Shown here piece by piece: positions 63,701-64,000 of a stretch of 64,000 nt of DNA. The notes under the pieces are model-generated. The model had not been told where the DNA came from and did no database searches. It worked only from the letters and a program-made list of their open reading frames with translations. Location of the stretch: the NCBI GenBank assembly GCA_965153355.1, contig OZ231127.1, positions 88,164,001 through 88,228,000 of the forward strand, given 5' to 3'. A program made the translations under genes and the position numbers. This stretch comes from Flaccisagitta enflata (Eukaryota; Chaetognatha; Sagittoidea; Aphragmophora). How positions within the stretch are numbered: position 1 is the first letter of the stretch; each line of letters opens with the position of its first letter.

Positions 63701-63968
63701 GCTCGCGCTACTTTTTTTGTAATTTCACTTCGATGAATAGACAATTCCCGCCAAAGAACATGAGTGAAACAGGTAGGGAATATGCATCTATGAAGATAAA
63801 TGAAAACCATTGTGGTTTGGTAGCTCAGATATCAAAGGTAAGAATGAAAAAATCAAGACCTACCTGAGAATGAGCAGGATGTACTTGGAGTCTCTGAGCG
63901 ACGATGCCGACAGCCACAAAGTTATCGAGTGGAGAGAAGGCGATTCCCACCGCTTTCGGCCCCAAAGC
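32097..63968 (-). CDS. AMBRA1-like: AMBRA1-like gene, C-terminal portion (gene span in this window)
   Basis: AMBRA1 is a WD40 scaffold that activates Beclin-1/VPS34 in autophagy and serves as a substrate receptor of DDB1-CUL4 ligases. Six exons on the minus strand are supported: 63968-63864, 53721-53605, 36865-36257, 35092-34632, about 33527-33070, and 32660-32097. The first three splice in phase 0 and encode the conserved C-terminal WD part. In it, LGPKAVGIAFSP, then VAQRLQVHPAHSQLMGQIYK, ILHPAPP, and FLPTPGSGYVYGTNRG align with the last blades of AMBRA1. Later exons encode a low-complexity Ser/Asp/Arg tail, as in the family. The 5' half of the gene lies beyond the window and the stop codon was not found. 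The join between the fourth and fifth exons is out of phase with the best donor and acceptor, so a small exon may be missing. Confidence 0.7.
32661..33069 (-). other. AMBRA1-like intron
   Basis: A short intron bounded by GTGTGTG (33069 downward) and the acceptor GCTTAG (32661). It contains a CCCCCCCC run near 33008 and nothing else notable. Confidence 0.5.
33070..33527 (-). CDS. AMBRA1-like: AMBRA1-like exon e (Ser-rich, then helical segment)
   Basis: The frame reads VNPHSPISSLPHTLRGGPSF, a poly-Ser block with SNVTGSGSSNVSGS, then LDESIDALANRSRLLQSIRR and FLNSHSIGRQ. The donor CAG|GTGTGT joins exon f in phase 0. The upstream boundary is uncertain. The acceptor TTTTATGCAG at 33528 would need a phase-1 donor, which exon d does not offer; other AGs lie upstream in this frame. 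Confidence 0.5.
33755..34416. repeat. Foldback element with a tRNA-like core
   Basis: The left arm (ACAGTAGATGTCGTCTAGAC..GGAAATACGGGG at 33888, and GGGTTGACGATGGGGTATGG at 33989) is inverted at the right (CCATACCCCATCGTCAACCC at 34271, and TGTATTTCCAAGTCTAGACG.. at 34365). Outermost GGGTCAC/GTGACCC motifs lie near 33755 and 34400. A sequence with Pol III A- and B-box signals sits between the arms. Confidence 0.7.
34116..34209 (-). other. tRNA-like sequence (tRNA-derived, probably not functional)
   Basis: On the minus strand, GCCAGAATTGGTCTAGTGGT contains an A box (TGGTCTAGTGGTTA) and GGGTTCGAATCCC is a perfect B box with T-loop. The acceptor stem is only partly complementary (GCCAG/CTGGT) and the interval between boxes is long, so this looks like a tRNA-derived SINE head or pseudo-tRNA rather than a gene. 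Confidence 0.45.
34418..34560. repeat. (GA)n microsatellite with GAGAAGA interruptions
   Basis: About 140 bp of GA runs just beyond the donor of AMBRA1-like exon d. In the transcript this is a CT-rich tract. Confidence 0.95.
34632..35092 (-). CDS. AMBRA1-like: AMBRA1-like exon d
   Basis: Acceptor ..CTAATCAAAAAG precedes GATTTAAGC at 35092. The frame encodes DLSDDASTDSDEEMESLDSG, IESERHRRTLTARHHRRFFD and a Ser/Asp-rich region to SSLSTF, with donor TTTTAG|GTACAC at 34632 (phase 2). Exon c joins it in phase 0. The mixture of acidic Ser patches with RR clusters fits the disordered tail of AMBRA1-like proteins, but there is no diagnostic motif. Confidence 0.6.
35161..35400 (-). repeat. Hairpin-ended dispersed element, GTTGCG subtype
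   Basis: Read on the minus strand, it starts CAAGTGACGCGGGGTCACAA and carries the 5' motif GTTGCGGAC (35363-35355). It has the GGGTGGGCAGGGCCATCCAA block and ends TATAGAGTTGCGT, then GTCCGCAACT (35173-35164) and AAAA. The right arm is exactly complementary to the 5' motif. It lies in an AMBRA1-like intron. Confidence 0.75.
35420..35952. repeat. Foldback element in AMBRA1-like intron
   Basis: CATATTTGGGTGCTTCACAT and TCTTTACCTAATGTGGAGTGA at the left are matched in inverted order at the right by TCACTCCATATTAGGTAAG and CTATGCGAAGCACGCAAACC. The interior also folds (CATCTTCCGTTTT / AAACGGAAGATG). Confidence 0.65.
36257..36865 (-). CDS. AMBRA1-like: AMBRA1-like exon c (last conserved WD segment and Arg/Ser tail)
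   Basis: Acceptor ..CGCCCCATACAG precedes GACGGC at 36865, and the donor is TTGGAG|GTAATT. The encoded RAWISANVVSFLPTPGSGYV then YGTNRGHVQVCH is the strongest AMBRA1 match in the window (W-L-P-x-P-G-x-G-x-x-Y-G-T-N-K/R-G). It is followed by an Asp/Asn-rich run, HRHHHRPHG, and Arg/Ser sequence with poly-Ala. It is 203 codons, phase 0 at both ends. Confidence 0.85.
37078..38275. repeat. 20-bp minisatellite, about 58 copies, in AMBRA1-like intron
   Basis: The unit GATGAAGAGATGGGAAGGCA repeats. Subtypes GATGGG, TATGGG and TATGGA cluster in blocks (left GATGGG, right TATGGAAAG). It is purine-rich on the + strand. The retrotransposon is inserted about 70 bp beyond its right end. Confidence 0.95.
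38349..38763 (-). repeat. 3' LTR (415 bp)
   Basis: On the minus strand it runs from TGTAGGCGGTAATTTATAGC to ..AATCGCAGCTTATA. It contains TTTATAAATG, AATAAATAAC (a possible polyadenylation signal) and a TATATATA box. By eye it is identical to the two copies at 52688 and 53119. A 90-codon open frame inside it is not considered a gene. Confidence 0.95.
38764..38780 (-). promoter_or_regulatory. Candidate polypurine tract
   Basis: Directly upstream of the 3' LTR on the minus strand is AAAAATGAGGAAGTATA, purine-rich apart from three T residues. It would prime plus-strand DNA synthesis. Assignment rests on position. Confidence 0.4.
38781..39384 (-). other. 3' untranslated region of the retrotransposon
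   Basis: Two diverged copies of an approximately 170-bp segment lie here: ACGACGGCGACGTAAAAAAT at 38943 and ACGACGGCGATGTAAAAAAT at 39117, each followed by AATTTT-rich sequence. A poly-G run occurs at 38807-38820. Confidence 0.6.
39385..43176 (-). CDS. ORF3: DEDDy 3'-5' exonuclease protein of the retrotransposon (1,263 aa)
   Basis: A single uninterrupted frame starts at ATG 43176 (MSGSGLSKSARRRLNKKKNE). Residues about 145-350 form a DEDDy exonuclease domain: motif I LVSIDDEG (D155, E157), motif II KNIAKDF (D231), motif III CYAANDA (Y330, D334), with the expected spacing. Residues about 400-770 are acidic, then Pro/Ser-rich. About 775-1060 is predicted helical (for example IEILRRMMKRAELFVVAKIM). 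About 1093-1230 resembles a second exonuclease fold that has lost its acidic residues (FVFKASYALPLLEKEF, QHRDIDVSVLYRF). The C-terminus is Arg-rich. The family includes RNase D, WRN exo and Mut-7/EXD3/Nibbler. It lies between pol and the 3' LTR, on the same strand, without introns, so it belongs to the element. RNA trimming, anti-silencing or proofreading roles are inference. Confidence 0.85.
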   Translation of the reverse strand: MSGSGLSKSARRRLNKKKNEQNAFTEMLAIREGAMQPPEPDIGGDAFEFEETRQPDADDEYGTLVITIDDDLRIPDVKLEDLPRPSYGKRTEPKDTNRMDRWLLDWELKAVGATLDSVRKKDVIQVRSHDDLRAMVDHVGRLSLKADRRKLVSIDDEGKEKKHNDEPSLFQVSFDDDEKEFNYVIHLHSARKRVNKIPLCVFDEEGDPGKIIKDFLLDDNFVKVGKNIAKDFPRIAKMFGLSKEEIASVYVIDAQRAYYLAEALVRDDDSLQIWLEEPDKVHGMFREISLKDFVQFVDPNKIIDKSDDHRNHMADFGEEKGIIPDRNLCYAANDARRMQTAMKNFCDFLGISHDALATTIGENAFLNSTSFYKVLHKYDLCRGKPLHVMRDDLRELSKNEFKTLENLRKAKWDLQSKVAAAQKKKLVLSALKSRIRRILKNDRKEKIIDPPTEFRRVPHNRFRIFDPSPLGENARPASPAPPEIPQSSRAETAVEPAEEQEEERTVTFEPQVTGADDDAGAVGTSKWEAMEVQETPRIGKNKYGSDSSDSDDDDICFKRKPRKTRSYHSVQQITEVTRVTGAQTDSGFILQKENAVVISSMSVPNLNPTGRSKGPAVYRRPPNLMSLNIQPPRANALTDKEPVEIDITEPLVEYPMSPPHPSSSPPTTTSSVSNAPPPAPASPPLPSPQSQNIIDEMPPLIPITPSPSSPALSTAILPSQNHSPSTSRPPTPLAQPSLPLPPLSPPTEISRPTASPERSANSRKRKRSKSKPRTDEAPDAWSYRVAQDIRGKDEDDYLEILRKAKSPDEEKTMWRYFHVIEILRRMMKRAELFVVAKIMISQLPIEYRPFILLLLKHGTLGSSRLNIIVKLERYTGISPLLILDDFFSDQHSPSMLEKAVRYLNHPNDGGVLEVVRFLATNAQNPEIIREKMLTADIFRENYPAVVQAKNWKESRVRNFIESVCRHLEVPIPEEARFVFLRAKIERELKEFKDGETEPADFYDICVQHTKNKEEEFKCCIEYLANHSNTLCRFFCKTRGVPFTHNDEVSTSTPECATPYNRCLHELACGRNKFLNDGNAVAEFMECVKEPQFAVLQHSGKTAGNLISFRFRRYAFHYSRHHSRGERDKLVEILQSVHPSTKVFVFKASYALPLLEKEFDWVPKNVKDAHELAKGIPNMHPAIAEFSRYLTDGAHCRRGRNFADFSVPSPVVVQHRDIDVSVLYRFTMRVLRLSQADDDDAERRARKREREREREASRSRPRKR
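43177..44250 (-). other. Spacer between pol and ORF3
   Basis: There is no long frame in 1.07 kb. Just upstream of ORF3 is a C/T-rich run followed by AATGAAAG|GTAAGAGTAAGT, combining an acceptor-like tract and strong donor-like strings. Repeated GGCACGG/CACACTGAG..GGGTGTTTTCCGG-like blocks occur at 43955-44045. Expression of ORF3 from a spliced RNA would use an acceptor here. Confidence 0.4.
44251..50034 (-). CDS. pol: Pro-Pol polyprotein: protease, reverse transcriptase, RNase H, integrase, long C-terminal extension
   Basis: It is read by -1 frameshift from gag and is 1,927 codons from the slip site; the first in-frame ATG is at 49740, after the protease active site. Counting from the slip site: protease IGDTG (D91), RT palm YLDD (610-613) with LDLTKGFWQIPVH upstream, RNase H first Asp in KSDASL (D759) and VTDHRPL later, and an integrase zinc finger H..GHP..CSIC. 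The integrase triad is D1064, D1122, E1158, exactly D,D-35-E, with a GPY-like module near LQPKWVKMEV. About 590 further residues (from roughly 1335) are Pro/Ser/Ala-rich with no domain I recognise; I see no chromodomain. The stop is at 44251-44253. Confidence 0.93.
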   Translation of the reverse strand, partial: LEPDTAPGPVDVGVENEAPNVNKPVSRRKPRAKKRRTRKSSPETSASPPPTHPPSSGPPSDPKPRYKAEFYVHIRVDKGNRRRTQQRVIGDTGCSKSAMSEEFFLRSPHLKTRPYRPLTTRGTAINGSKVMTLGIVNVAFRINGRFHSTNFRVVRGLVQDIFLGWDWFSSCGAFLDPDKGTVEFPRYGDSTPLIKDSTEISGCYYRVLEDFVVPANSKAICRVEAMIDNIKCISNIIETQPFNNASSDLWANRCISIMKDGTFPTEVINTQKYPIRMERGRVLGFAMFHSEQELTSRAVRTEMFCQYGADPSEEAPAKANVEPTPSDADEDEENLEEIICDPPPVSAQALYVSDPCAPQDTPPPPPAPPNPQEAPPEPPPPNAEPSPLSASNADIPAGAKRLKLDWTKLSKRALPYKARLKQLLEIDHAKAFSRHDRDYGKTSLIHYRANLKDRDLPPINVSPYRTRPEMREVIDNQAYEMIADGLITHSTSPFSAPILLAKKKLGGWRFLTDFRKINEQCNKVVFPLPRIEDSLQKLDKPEFFTSLDLTKGFWQIPVHPDDRKYFAFSTESMHLEYLVAPMGAKNSPSTLCSLMQLVLRGLPPQHVLSYLDDILIATNNMEDHLFYLDQVLTALERAGLKLNPAKCSIAQDSVVCLGHLLSKDGMSPDPANVAKIRALSAPANVKKLKTFLGLTGYYRQFVKDYSKIAQPLTELTHDDAEWVWKDEHQQAFEVLQRILTSDQIVNYPDFSKPFIIKSDASLTAIGYVLTQKIDGKEKVISYGSKKLSPTQRRWSTYDREFFGLLCGIRANAHYLRHAPFIAVTDHRPLLAWRKVDAKKDPTGRRTRWCIELDTYDFDLLYKQGKIHADADALSRLGGESDEEAEDDEEFTYALLGMEGEDEHSLVTVHASKDSRAKLREAQNDDPIISEAKNFIRARKQIPRNFPSSWYRSHSSWLVVQNGILYKKAYSKLTHSNILQAVIPESMTQEVMSDLHGDYLAGHPCPDKMKLKVQRYAVWPSLDKDIKDFVRNCSICDQEREPTPKNRTPRIPLVADKVWDWVVCDLLNLPCATGGFQYVLVFIDVFSGFVKLYKLKNKNTIGVCRALENLTCLIGPPRRLTSDNGMEFKSSLLEAMAKVKGIEKRTSVAYRPQSQGNVERFNRTLISSLRKRLTDFGQSWVDHLQYVEWAYNTTPRYNSEMTPYHLMYGREPPLPTFVDVDSKTVADKDLRKFFEEHKMRSKEVYEEARRRMILRREKDVKAYEKKVKHQPLEPGDTVYEEIPEALRNKLQPKWVKMEVVERHTGPQGDTGTTYDCQRPDGSKTTKNYEQLKKSKMDKKPSILKPTPPPSKTENPTPPPSKTEIHPNKASTAPPDVPRRRTRSTSRETTGKSDLELTLAAAAMGSAISMSLGGVGTNLVSSSASAATPTRTRMSTVARLFPTSVAKPSTSTALSTSAPPQAPVAAQTPPSQTPQSASTSLPPQLPPLSPSQQPLAPTAPLLPSLPPAASLLPLPLAPTTAPINPPSQAAAPAPHPRDTPSPQTVDSSAQIASPPASSPPSTSSDDESSSPSSSDEQSSQPSSVVPTASVTPTPSDTPTEAESTVNLNKRSTAAKTSQPEIPPPPELSTEVRSDQPTDHPGQPIPAALSERLAVSAVPLDQGKVSDDYETVAPQPRRQRRQVELLSLTTIGMSSSEILPGTSTESAQLSDAESSSAIDVADLPSTSGNTAFGSGALAPKVSDFSVEKRVTSEGDDEDDGTKNKGKGKGRNENRMRASDVVRMKSKEHMGVLTRRREKLMREQEEQIHSSMAKLMVTGKKMVNRDISLEDWSEPSDSSNPLSDFSSHDLIRNRVSEPQNFDEPIVSNCPDNEIHVIANPNPQSTVAETSSIWNLSLNPFSYYRRGQNESGRVDSIPDDANIDPQHSSTPN
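50031..51374 (-). CDS. gag: Gag protein (447 aa), no CCHC zinc knuckle
   Basis: It starts MPVNGEEVDANAAALVGAVR. Residues about 30-200 form a Ty3-type capsid segment (HWVLLFEKAVKLA..EWLPLKLHSTAYATYRQAKC..EELIGLFIDPQERYKWQAK). About 225-260 is a short coiled-coil-like stretch (LETAMAGITTQLENMAVSMR). From about 265 to 425 it is extremely rich in Arg, Asn, Asp and Gly (RDDRRDNRRNDDRGERR), apparently replacing the nucleocapsid zinc knuckle with an RGG/RDD-like RNA-binding tail. The acidic end (SADSASEEE) precedes the slippery site. It would assemble the particle that packages the element's RNA. Confidence 0.9.
   Translation of the reverse strand: MPVNGEEVDANAAALVGAVRQERGASSINVRDFRPDQDDFEHWVLLFEKAVKLATNVREKQALFDLFMEWLPLKLHSTAYATYRQAKCTTWPTLKEELIGLFIDPQERYKWQAKHTTIKWDGKESFHHLAARVIQAVDKFDKGMPDEFKTREYFFRFRDAFKKPMRRVIDMGCPANNRTIEMAKEVALRFQLSSADDDGDAIDPEPVAVAFAGANLHPDRATSLETAMAGITTQLENMAVSMRRLNDKLGDIDGRLSAVEGNRRGRDDSRGSRSREYGNNNNNYPSNNRSDGRQGDGRSNGNYGQNRQGGGYRNNRSWSRGSNNRSYSNSRNDRRDNSRRNDDRRDNRRNDDRGERRGDDRRDDGGRRNDNQNDQRSQPRGDRNDQRNQPRDDRRNRDDRGGGQNRGRSDRDNRDGQYRAVDTADEDSADSASEEEPQGAAGYSRGN
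50034..50040 (-). promoter_or_regulatory. -1 ribosomal frameshift site GGGAAAC
   Basis: In the gag frame the sequence is G GGA AAC followed directly by the TAG stop. This fits the X-XXY-YYZ slippery consensus and puts the ribosome exactly into the pol frame. Six nucleotides past the stop begins a stem, CCGACA pairing with TGTCGG 20 nt later and enclosing a GCCCCGGGGC palindrome, a plausible stimulatory structure. Confidence 0.8.
51553..51846 (-). CDS. RNase H-like fragment ORF upstream of gag (97 aa)
   Basis: It starts MAVSNALPLIVYIHATRTAF. The sequence IISFGSKKLSKCQQKWSNFK, then LEAKAMVYAVKANAQLLRDH and ESDYRPLQVF, is clearly homologous to the RNase H domain in the element's own pol (VISYGSKKLSPTQRRWSTYD..TDHRPL). 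It is not a recent copy, as identity is moderate. The Glu and the later Asp of the active site are kept, but the first Asp is replaced or absent and the ORF stops early. It is an accessory or vestigial RNase H in the leader, between the 5' LTR and gag. Effect on gag translation unknown. Confidence 0.72.
   Translation of the reverse strand: MAVSNALPLIVYIHATRTAFSFVVTGRIGGEECIISFGSKKLSKCQQKWSNFKLEAKAMVYAVKANAQLLRDHDYIIESDYRPLQVFRAAIAQFWQS
51847..52669 (-). other. Leader of the retrotransposon
   Basis: About 820 nt without a supported minus-strand gene; short frames on the opposite strand are not credited. Inverted strings (GAACCGATAGTTCC, CACTATCGCTGAACC) suggest structure. A strong donor lies at 52646. 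Confidence 0.5.
52639..52649 (-). promoter_or_regulatory. Candidate major splice donor in the leader
   Basis: On the minus strand the sequence CATCCT|GTAAGTATCT matches the U1 consensus closely from +1 to +7. It lies about 40 nt after the 5' LTR, where retroviruses place the donor for spliced env-type RNAs. Confidence 0.4.
52670..52687 (-). promoter_or_regulatory. Primer binding site
   Basis: TTGGTGCATCGCCAATTT follows the 5' LTR directly on the minus strand. TGGTGCATCG would pair with a tRNA ending CGATGCACCA. That is the end I recall for some invertebrate tRNA-Gly(GCC); this primer assignment is tentative. Confidence 0.6.
52688..53102 (-). repeat. Inner 5' LTR (415 bp)
   Basis: Same sequence as the LTRs at 38349 and 53119. 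It is followed by the PBS and the coding interior. Confidence 0.95.
53103..53118 (-). other. 16-nt PBS-like joint between two 5' LTRs
   Basis: TTGGTGCATCGCGGTA on the minus strand. The first 12 nt equal the PBS and the last four differ from the leader. It resembles an LTR-LTR junction that kept a tRNA-derived primer copy. Confidence 0.75.
53119..53533 (-). repeat. Outer 5' LTR (415 bp)
   Basis: Identical by eye to the other copies. It carries the target duplication AGAC on its outer side, so both 5' LTRs were present at integration or arose by later unequal events that preserved the ends. Confidence 0.95.
53605..53721 (-). CDS. AMBRA1-like: AMBRA1-like exon b
   Basis: Acceptor ..CTACCCACAG precedes TTAATGGGACAG; the donor is GAACAG|GTTTGT. 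It encodes 39 residues, LMGQIYKLKKATKGNESPSE then SNTELTAEILHPAPPNNEQ, phase 0 at both ends. LMGQIYKLKKA and ILHPAPP align with the MVAQVFRLQQA and VLYPMPA segments of vertebrate AMBRA1. It is directly upstream of the retrotransposon insertion. Confidence 0.8.
53921..54170 (-). repeat. Hairpin-ended dispersed element, GTTGCG/GTTACG subtype
   Basis: On the minus strand it starts near GACGCGGGGTATCAATATCG, has GTCGCGGAT and GGGTGGGCAGGGGCATGCAA, and ends GAGTTGCGT then GTCCGTAACTGT (53931-53920). The right arm pairs with the left through one G-T wobble. It is related to 35161-35400. Confidence 0.65.
54171..55582. other. Intron sequence, nothing recognised
   Basis: Degenerate direct repeats of about 120 nt (CTGAGCTAAGTGAGCTAAAA- and CAGATGAG-containing) at 54600-54990; otherwise unremarkable. 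Confidence 0.4.
55583..55892. repeat. Foldback element, about 310 bp
   Basis: TCAGCGGACAAAACATAGGT, TGATCCAACAT and CAAAATATTGTATGCAACAA at the left are matched in inverse order at the right (TTGTCGCATACAATATTTTG, ATGTTGGATCA, ACCTATAGTGTTTTGTCCAC). The loop has CAGCTGG/CAGCCGG motifs. Confidence 0.8.
55893..56403. other. Non-coding, unassigned
   Basis: A GC-richer block at 55990-56200 has an open frame but no recognisable product. Confidence 0.35.
56404..56503 (+). repeat. Short hairpin-ended element, AGGTGC/GCACCT subtype
   Basis: It begins AAGGTGCGACGTGTGGATCG, passes ACCAACCAACAGACAGAGCC and ends TATAG, then AGGTGC (56483-56488), loop, GCACCT (56495-56500) and AA. GGTGCGAC near the 5' end matches the complement of the right arm region (GTCGCACC). 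Confidence 0.65.
56505..56687 (+). repeat. Complete hairpin-family element
   Basis: It starts AGGTCGGATACACAGCTACC, with 5' motif AGTCGTGTGC. It ends GTAGA, then GTCGCGT (56665-56671), loop, ACGCGAC (56675-56681) and TAAA. It follows the previous element almost without a gap. Confidence 0.75.
56688..57540. other. Intron sequence, nothing recognised
   Basis: A/T-rich. A strand-skewed segment at 56860-57030 contains GGAAGCGGGGTTCCACTGTA, a motif echoed at 57828 (AGTGAGACCCCGCAATAACA) in a related dispersed repeat. Confidence 0.4.
57545..57832. repeat. GAAA/GGAA, GA and TTTGAAG microsatellite cluster
   Basis: AAGAAAGAAAGGAAGGAAGG, then GA runs to 57716, then TTTGAAGTTTGAAG units of 7 nt to 57822. 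Confidence 0.9.
57833..58139. other. Non-coding
   Basis: Contains a dispersed-repeat fragment (GAGACCCCGCAATAACAGAC..GGTCCTACTGTAG). No gene. Confidence 0.4.
58140..58617. repeat. Foldback element, about 480 bp with 165-bp arms
   Basis: The left arm from GTCTATGGACAAAACGAGGA to GGCCATGTAAAATCAT is matched, inverted, by ATGATTTTACATGGCC to TCCTCGTTTTGTCCATAGAC. The arms differ by a modest number of substitutions and the loop is about 145 nt. Confidence 0.9.
58710..59180. repeat. GGGA/GAGA purine tract then (CA)n
   Basis: About 440 bp of GGGAGAGAGGGAGGGAG-type purine sequence ends in a short ACAC run. Confidence 0.95.
59181..60327. other. Non-coding with one direct repeat pair
   Basis: GGGGTTCAACTGTATTTGCT occurs at 59497 and 59618. 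The remainder shows no gene, although CGACTATGCAAGTAAAGATG with TCCGTCCGT (60095-60145) resembles the dispersed family. Confidence 0.4.
60328..60742. repeat. Foldback element related to 17325-18042
   Basis: TATACATGGACGCAAAATTC..GAGGCGTCAAAAGTTTTAGC at the left pairs with ..GCTTTTGGCGTTTTATTTTG, CGTCCATGTATA at the right. Both elements share AAAAGTTTTAGC followed by CCCCCC and CTACAGCC. Confidence 0.75.
60743..61050. other. Non-coding
   Basis: Nothing recognised. Confidence 0.35.
61057..61204 (+). repeat. Complete short hairpin-family element (148 bp)
   Basis: It starts GGCCGGATACACGGCACTCC. The 5' motif AGTCGCGGAC is at 61077-61086. It ends GTAG, then AGTCGCG (61181-61187), T, GTCCGCGACT (61189-61198) and AAAAA. 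The right arm is exactly complementary to the 5' motif. Confidence 0.8.
61205..61605. other. Non-coding
   Basis: A/G-rich sequence with two GGGAAATTATCAAAAAG copies at 61473-61505. No gene. Confidence 0.4.
61606..61815. repeat. 20-bp tandem repeat GTCCGTCAGTTAGACAACGT
   Basis: About ten copies with small changes (CAGATAG/CAGTTAG). Confidence 0.9.
61816..62569. other. Non-coding
   Basis: TTCTATTATTCTATTATTC repeats at 62285; otherwise no feature is recognised. Confidence 0.35.
62570..63197. repeat. Foldback element, about 630 bp
   Basis: CAAATACCGGGTCATCAGCC, TGAGATGCC and AAGCTTTTACTC at the left are inverted at the right (GAGTAAAAGCTT, GGCATCTCA, GGCTGATGACCCGGTATT). The arms continue inward (TTTCATCAAAATTGGTCAAG / TTGACCGATTATGATGAAAT). 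Confidence 0.85.
63198..63863. other. Intron sequence beside AMBRA1-like exon a
   Basis: Has an open minus-strand frame (63219-63653) that I do not recognise. CGTTCGGCTCGCTTC and CGTACGGCTCGCGCTAC blocks suggest another dispersed repeat. Confidence 0.35.
63864..63968 (-). CDS. AMBRA1-like: AMBRA1-like exon a
   Basis: Acceptor ..CCCATGTTAAG precedes GCTTTGGGG at 63968; the donor is CTCAG|GTAGGT. Its 35 codons read ALGPKAVGIAFSPLDNFVAV then GIVAQRLQVHPAHSQ, matching the FGPNAISVSLSP..VGLASRRILLHPS segment of vertebrate AMBRA1. Phase 0 at both ends. The upstream exons lie beyond the window. Confidence 0.8.
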
Positions 63969-64000
63969 CTTAACATGGGCAAAGGTGGATCATTCTTAGC

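Larger units (their letters stand above)
53722..63863 (-). other. AMBRA1-like intron of about 10 kb, repeat-filled
   Basis: It holds hairpin-family elements, foldbacks and microsatellites annotated separately. I see no exon of the host gene or other gene. Frames at 62289-62627 and 63219-63653 have no recognisable domain. Confidence 0.5.

Overview
ORGANISM. The window is nuclear DNA from an animal, probably a repeat-rich invertebrate that I cannot place further. Two host genes are recognisable from spaced GT-AG exons: an NAA50-type N-terminal acetyltransferase on the + strand, and the C-terminal part of AMBRA1, an animal autophagy scaffold, on the - strand. Most other DNA is minisatellite, microsatellite, foldback (long inverted repeat) elements and short dispersed repeats. 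Very long open frames over the tandem arrays are artefacts of periodic sequence. LAYOUT. 1-18.7 kb: no supported gene; a 21-bp minisatellite with a 1,277-bp tandem duplication (2.0-5.15 kb), GA/CA tracts, foldbacks and dispersed repeats. 18.7-26.4 kb: the NAA50-like gene in four exons; its first 5' splice site is inside a 50-bp tandem array and intron 2 holds 18-bp and 22-bp arrays. 26.4-32 kb: a foldback, a 13-bp array and a 640-bp higher-order repeat. 32.1-64 kb: AMBRA1-like exons at 63864-63968, 53605-53721, 36257-36865, 34632-35092, about 33070-33527 and 32097-32660. MAIN FIND. The AMBRA1 intron between 53604 and 36866 holds a 15.2-kb LTR retrotransposon of Ty3 type (38349-53533, - strand). 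It has a 4-bp target duplication (AGAC), three LTR copies of 415 bp that look identical, gag and a large pro-pol with all catalytic motifs. Gag and pol are joined by a -1 frameshift signal (GGGAAAC directly before the gag stop). It carries two unexpected extra reading frames. One is a 97-codon RNase H-like fragment upstream of gag. The other, in the place where retroviruses keep env, is an intact 1,263-codon ORF with a complete DEDDy 3'-5' exonuclease domain (RNase D/WRN/Mut-7 superfamily) and apparently a second, degenerate exonuclease-like domain. That superfamily includes Mut-7 and Nibbler, which act in small-RNA silencing of transposons, so an element carrying such an enzyme is the most interesting object here; its function is inference. 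SECOND FIND. Short dispersed elements end in a hairpin followed by AAAA. The hairpin arms differ between copies with compensating changes, and in several copies the right arm is complementary to a motif near the element's own 5' end. Larger relatives enclose minisatellite arrays. The architecture recalls Helentron/HINE (DINE-1-like) rolling-circle elements.
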